Below are positions 4,763 through 6,691 of a stretch of 6,691 nucleotides of DNA, piece after piece. Positions within the stretch are counted from its first letter, which is position 1; the number at the start of each line of letters is the position of its first letter. The notes under the pieces were generated by a model. That model was not told the DNA's origin. It saw only the letters and a program-made list of their open reading frames with translations, and searched no databases. Source of the stretch: Candidatus Delongbacteria bacterium (GTDB lineage: Bacteria; JAGOEH01); the NCBI GenBank assembly GCA_017997825.1, contig JAGOEH010000170.1, positions 1 through 6,691 on the forward strand, read 5' to 3'. The position numbers were made by a program, and so were the translations under genes.

Positions 4763-6691
4763 TCAGAACTTGATGGTGTATCCTACGCTGAAGTTGGGAA
4801 AATAGTTGTTGGCGAAACCGTAATACTTGCCGTCTTCGATCGGGATATAAAACCATACGTTACGGTGGAACAGGAACAGCAGGTTGCCGAAGGTGGCGGT
4901 CAGATACGATTCACTGGCGCCTAGGTAATCGGCCAGTTCGACCGCGAATCCCTTGCGGATCCGTTTTTTCAGACCCAGATCCAACTGGATAAACAGCGGC
5001 AGCCGGATATTGTTCTTCTTGGCGGTAATGGCGGTGGGATAAGTGGCGTAGCCGCCGCTGACCGGATCATAGTAATAATAGGACTGGCCGCCGGTCTCCA
5101 GGGTTTTGGGGGTGCCCGACATTACCCGCAGGGTGCCGCTGTAAGAGAGTGTCGGCAGAATCTGGTGATGCACCACCGCCTTGAAGGTATGAGTCCGGTC
5201 ATAATCGTGTACAAATGACTTGCCCTCCATGATATGAGGATAGCTCCGGGTCGATCGGCTCAGCCCGTAACTGAGCCAGCCGGAAAAACTCCTGAAATTC
5301 CCTTCCCACATGATCTCCATACCGTACGATTCCCCCTGGCCGGGTTTGATCTTCTCGGAAAAACGGACGGCTTCCAGGGGATTGACATTGTAATCGAAGG
5401 TGTAGACCCGTTGGATATCCTTATAGTAGAAATCGATGCTGAGCTGGGATTGATCGGTGATCAGCTTCTCGAATCCGAGGATATAGTGGACCGAGGTGCT
5501 GGGTGTCTGGTTCTTCAGGGGATAGTAATAATCCAGGTACTGGCTGAGCTCATATTCCTGGGAATTGATGCTGATGATGTATTGGTAGTACTTGCCCCAG
5601 GCCGCTTTGGCCTTGGCGTTGCCGGGCAGGTTGACCGTCAGGTTGAACCGGGGTTCGTAGTATTCGCGATCCATATAGCTGAATTTGGAACTCCGCAATC
5701 CGGCCCGCAGGATCACCGGCTCATAGCTGATTTTGTCCTCGATATACCCGGCCGCCAGATGGGGATCCCGGGTGGTACTACCCTCGCTGAAATAGTTGAT
5801 GATCATGTCGTTCATCAGGTGATAGGCGTTGAATTCCCCTCCCAGATTGACGGTGTGGTGTGCGTTCAGTTTACAACTGAGCGAGCTTTTCAGCCCGATA
5901 TCCCGGATGCGGTTGCGGATATCGGTACGATGATAAATCTTGTATTCCCGATCATCTTCATCATCGGTATAATTGAAATCCAGGATGGTCTGGTTTTTGG
6001 AGGAGAAAAAGGAGCCGGACAACTGGGTTTTGAGATAGAGATCGGGGGTGATGATGGTTTTCAGGATGGCGGTACCGGCCTGGTTATCCCATCGATTGCG
6101 GTTGATCAGGTCATAATCGTCAAAGATGTCGGTATCCAGTAATTCGTTGAAATAGGTGGAGAACCGTCGGAAACTGTAATCCATGTAGTCCTGGGATCTG
6201 AAATAGCGAAAACTCAGGCGGTTGTAGGGATTGATAACCCAGTTCAGCGACAGGTTGGCGTCGTAGAAGTAGCTGGGGGCGTACAGCAGGAATCGGGTCA
6301 TTAGGTCATAATAGAAACGTCCCGAGACCATCATGGTGACGGAGGAATCGATGGGGAAGTCCAGTACAAACTGGGTCTGGCTGAGGGTGGGTTCGATCTC
6401 CCCGTGCAGTTGGCGATTATTGCCTTCGCGGGTCGTCAGATAGAGCACCGAGGAATTGCGGCCTCCGTATTCGGCTCCGAATCCCCCCACCAGCATTTCG
6501 GTGTTTTTGATGGCGTAGTTGTTGAACAACCCGGTGGCGGTGATGAAATGATAGGGATTGTAAATAGTGACCCCGTCCAGCAGGACCAGGTTTTCGCCGG
6601 GATCACTGCCGCGGACGGCATACAGGGGCGAGATCGGATCGACGCTTTCCACCCCGGGCAGGAATTTGACGGCCTTGAATACGTCGTTATG
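4763..6691 (-). CDS. TonB-dependent outer-membrane receptor (partial; N-terminus beyond the right edge)
   Basis: The frame is open to the right edge, giving 642 visible residues. The GTG at 6650-6652 is internal and not a start, because the codons before it continue the plug domain as NDVFKAVKFLPG. The visible plug contains VRGSDPGENLVLLDGVTIYN (26-45), PYHF (46-49) and GGFGAEYGGRNSSVL (69-83), the classic TonB-receptor plug signature. The rest is a beta-barrel with alternating aromatic strands and ends in GYTIKF; a terminal phenylalanine is the usual signal for outer-membrane assembly. The missing part should include the signal peptide, the TonB box and possibly a carboxypeptidase-like domain. 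Such receptors import substrates using TonB-ExbB-ExbD energy. There is no SusD-like gene; the partner is the DUF4249-like protein 33 nt downstream. The substrate is unknown. Confidence 0.95.
   Translation of the reverse strand, partial: HNDVFKAVKFLPGVESVDPISPLYAVRGSDPGENLVLLDGVTIYNPYHFITATGLFNNYAIKNTEMLVGGFGAEYGGRNSSVLYLTTREGNNRQLHGEIEPTLSQTQFVLDFPIDSSVTMMVSGRFYYDLMTRFLLYAPSYFYDANLSLNWVINPYNRLSFRYFRSQDYMDYSFRRFSTYFNELLDTDIFDDYDLINRNRWDNQAGTAILKTIITPDLYLKTQLSGSFFSSKNQTILDFNYTDDEDDREYKIYHRTDIRNRIRDIGLKSSLSCKLNAHHTVNLGGEFNAYHLMNDMIINYFSEGSTTRDPHLAAGYIEDKISYEPVILRAGLRSSKFSYMDREYYEPRFNLTVNLPGNAKAKAAWGKYYQYIISINSQEYELSQYLDYYYPLKNQTPSTSVHYILGFEKLITDQSQLSIDFYYKDIQRVYTFDYNVNPLEAVRFSEKIKPGQGESYGMEIMWEGNFRSFSGWLSYGLSRSTRSYPHIMEGKSFVHDYDRTHTFKAVVHHQILPTLSYSGTLRVMSGTPKTLETGGQSYYYYDPVSGGYATYPTAITAKKNNIRLPLFIQLDLGLKKRIRKGFAVELADYLGASESYLTATFGNLLFLFHRNVWFYIPIEDGKYYGFANNYFPNFSVGYTIKF

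Noticed and set aside
5234-6142. Long plus-strand open frame opposite the TonB receptor (302 codons)
   Set aside because: It lies entirely antisense to a strongly supported receptor gene. Its product is an artefact-like mix of Ile, Val, Gly and Asp with no domain, as expected for a shadow frame.
6650-6652. GTG as a start codon of the TonB receptor
   Set aside because: The in-frame codons upstream continue to the window edge and encode the expected plug residues (NDVFKAVKFLPG), so the true start lies outside the window.
1-6691. CRISPR array, tRNA, rRNA, insertion sequence or attachment site
   Set aside because: No regularly spaced repeats, tRNA-like cloverleaf arms, rRNA-like sequence, transposase motifs or terminal inverted repeats were found on either strand.

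Overview
The window comes from a Gram-negative, outer-membrane bacterium. It encodes a TonB-dependent receptor ending in a C-terminal phenylalanine, a DUF4249-like exported partner and a secreted six-bladed beta-propeller protein, which together point to the Bacteroidota/FCB group. Most genes have strong AAAGGAG-type ribosome binding sites. One near-consensus TTGACA/17 bp/TATCAT promoter is also present. Both are unusual for classical Bacteroidota, so a non-Bacteroidota FCB lineage (for example Calditrichota, KSB1 or Marinimicrobia-like) is a reasonable but unproven guess.

Layout: every well-supported gene lies on the minus strand. Reading in the direction of transcription (right to left): (1) a TonB-dependent receptor, cut off by the right edge, followed after 33 nt by a DUF4249-like protein and after a further 78 nt by a Nudix hydrolase; (2) a 549-nt AT-rich intergenic region containing a strong minus-strand promoter; (3) a small secreted protein with eight cysteines, a clear intrinsic terminator, and a secreted six-bladed beta-propeller protein; (4) a short promoter region with an 8-bp inverted repeat; (5) a single-domain cupin and an AraC-family regulator separated by one nucleotide; (6) at the left edge, a possible C-terminal fragment of a convergent plus-strand gene.

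How the genes may work together: the receptor and DUF4249-like protein are a familiar outer-membrane pair, probably an importer of unknown substrate; the Nudix enzyme may be co-transcribed but has no evident functional tie. The cupin and AraC genes form a small, probably self-regulated operon; their ligand is unknown. The most distinctive part is the AT-rich segment at about 1310-3300, where a Cys-rich exported mini-protein is paired with an exported beta-propeller. It has its own promoter, a roughly 300-nt leader, and a terminator between the two genes that should make the small protein more abundant than the propeller. This recalls the NVEALA-peptide/beta-propeller neighbourhoods of Bacteroides, but the NVEALA motif is absent and the function is unknown.

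Limits: no database search was possible, so family calls rest on visible motifs. Regulatory sites are pattern-based predictions.
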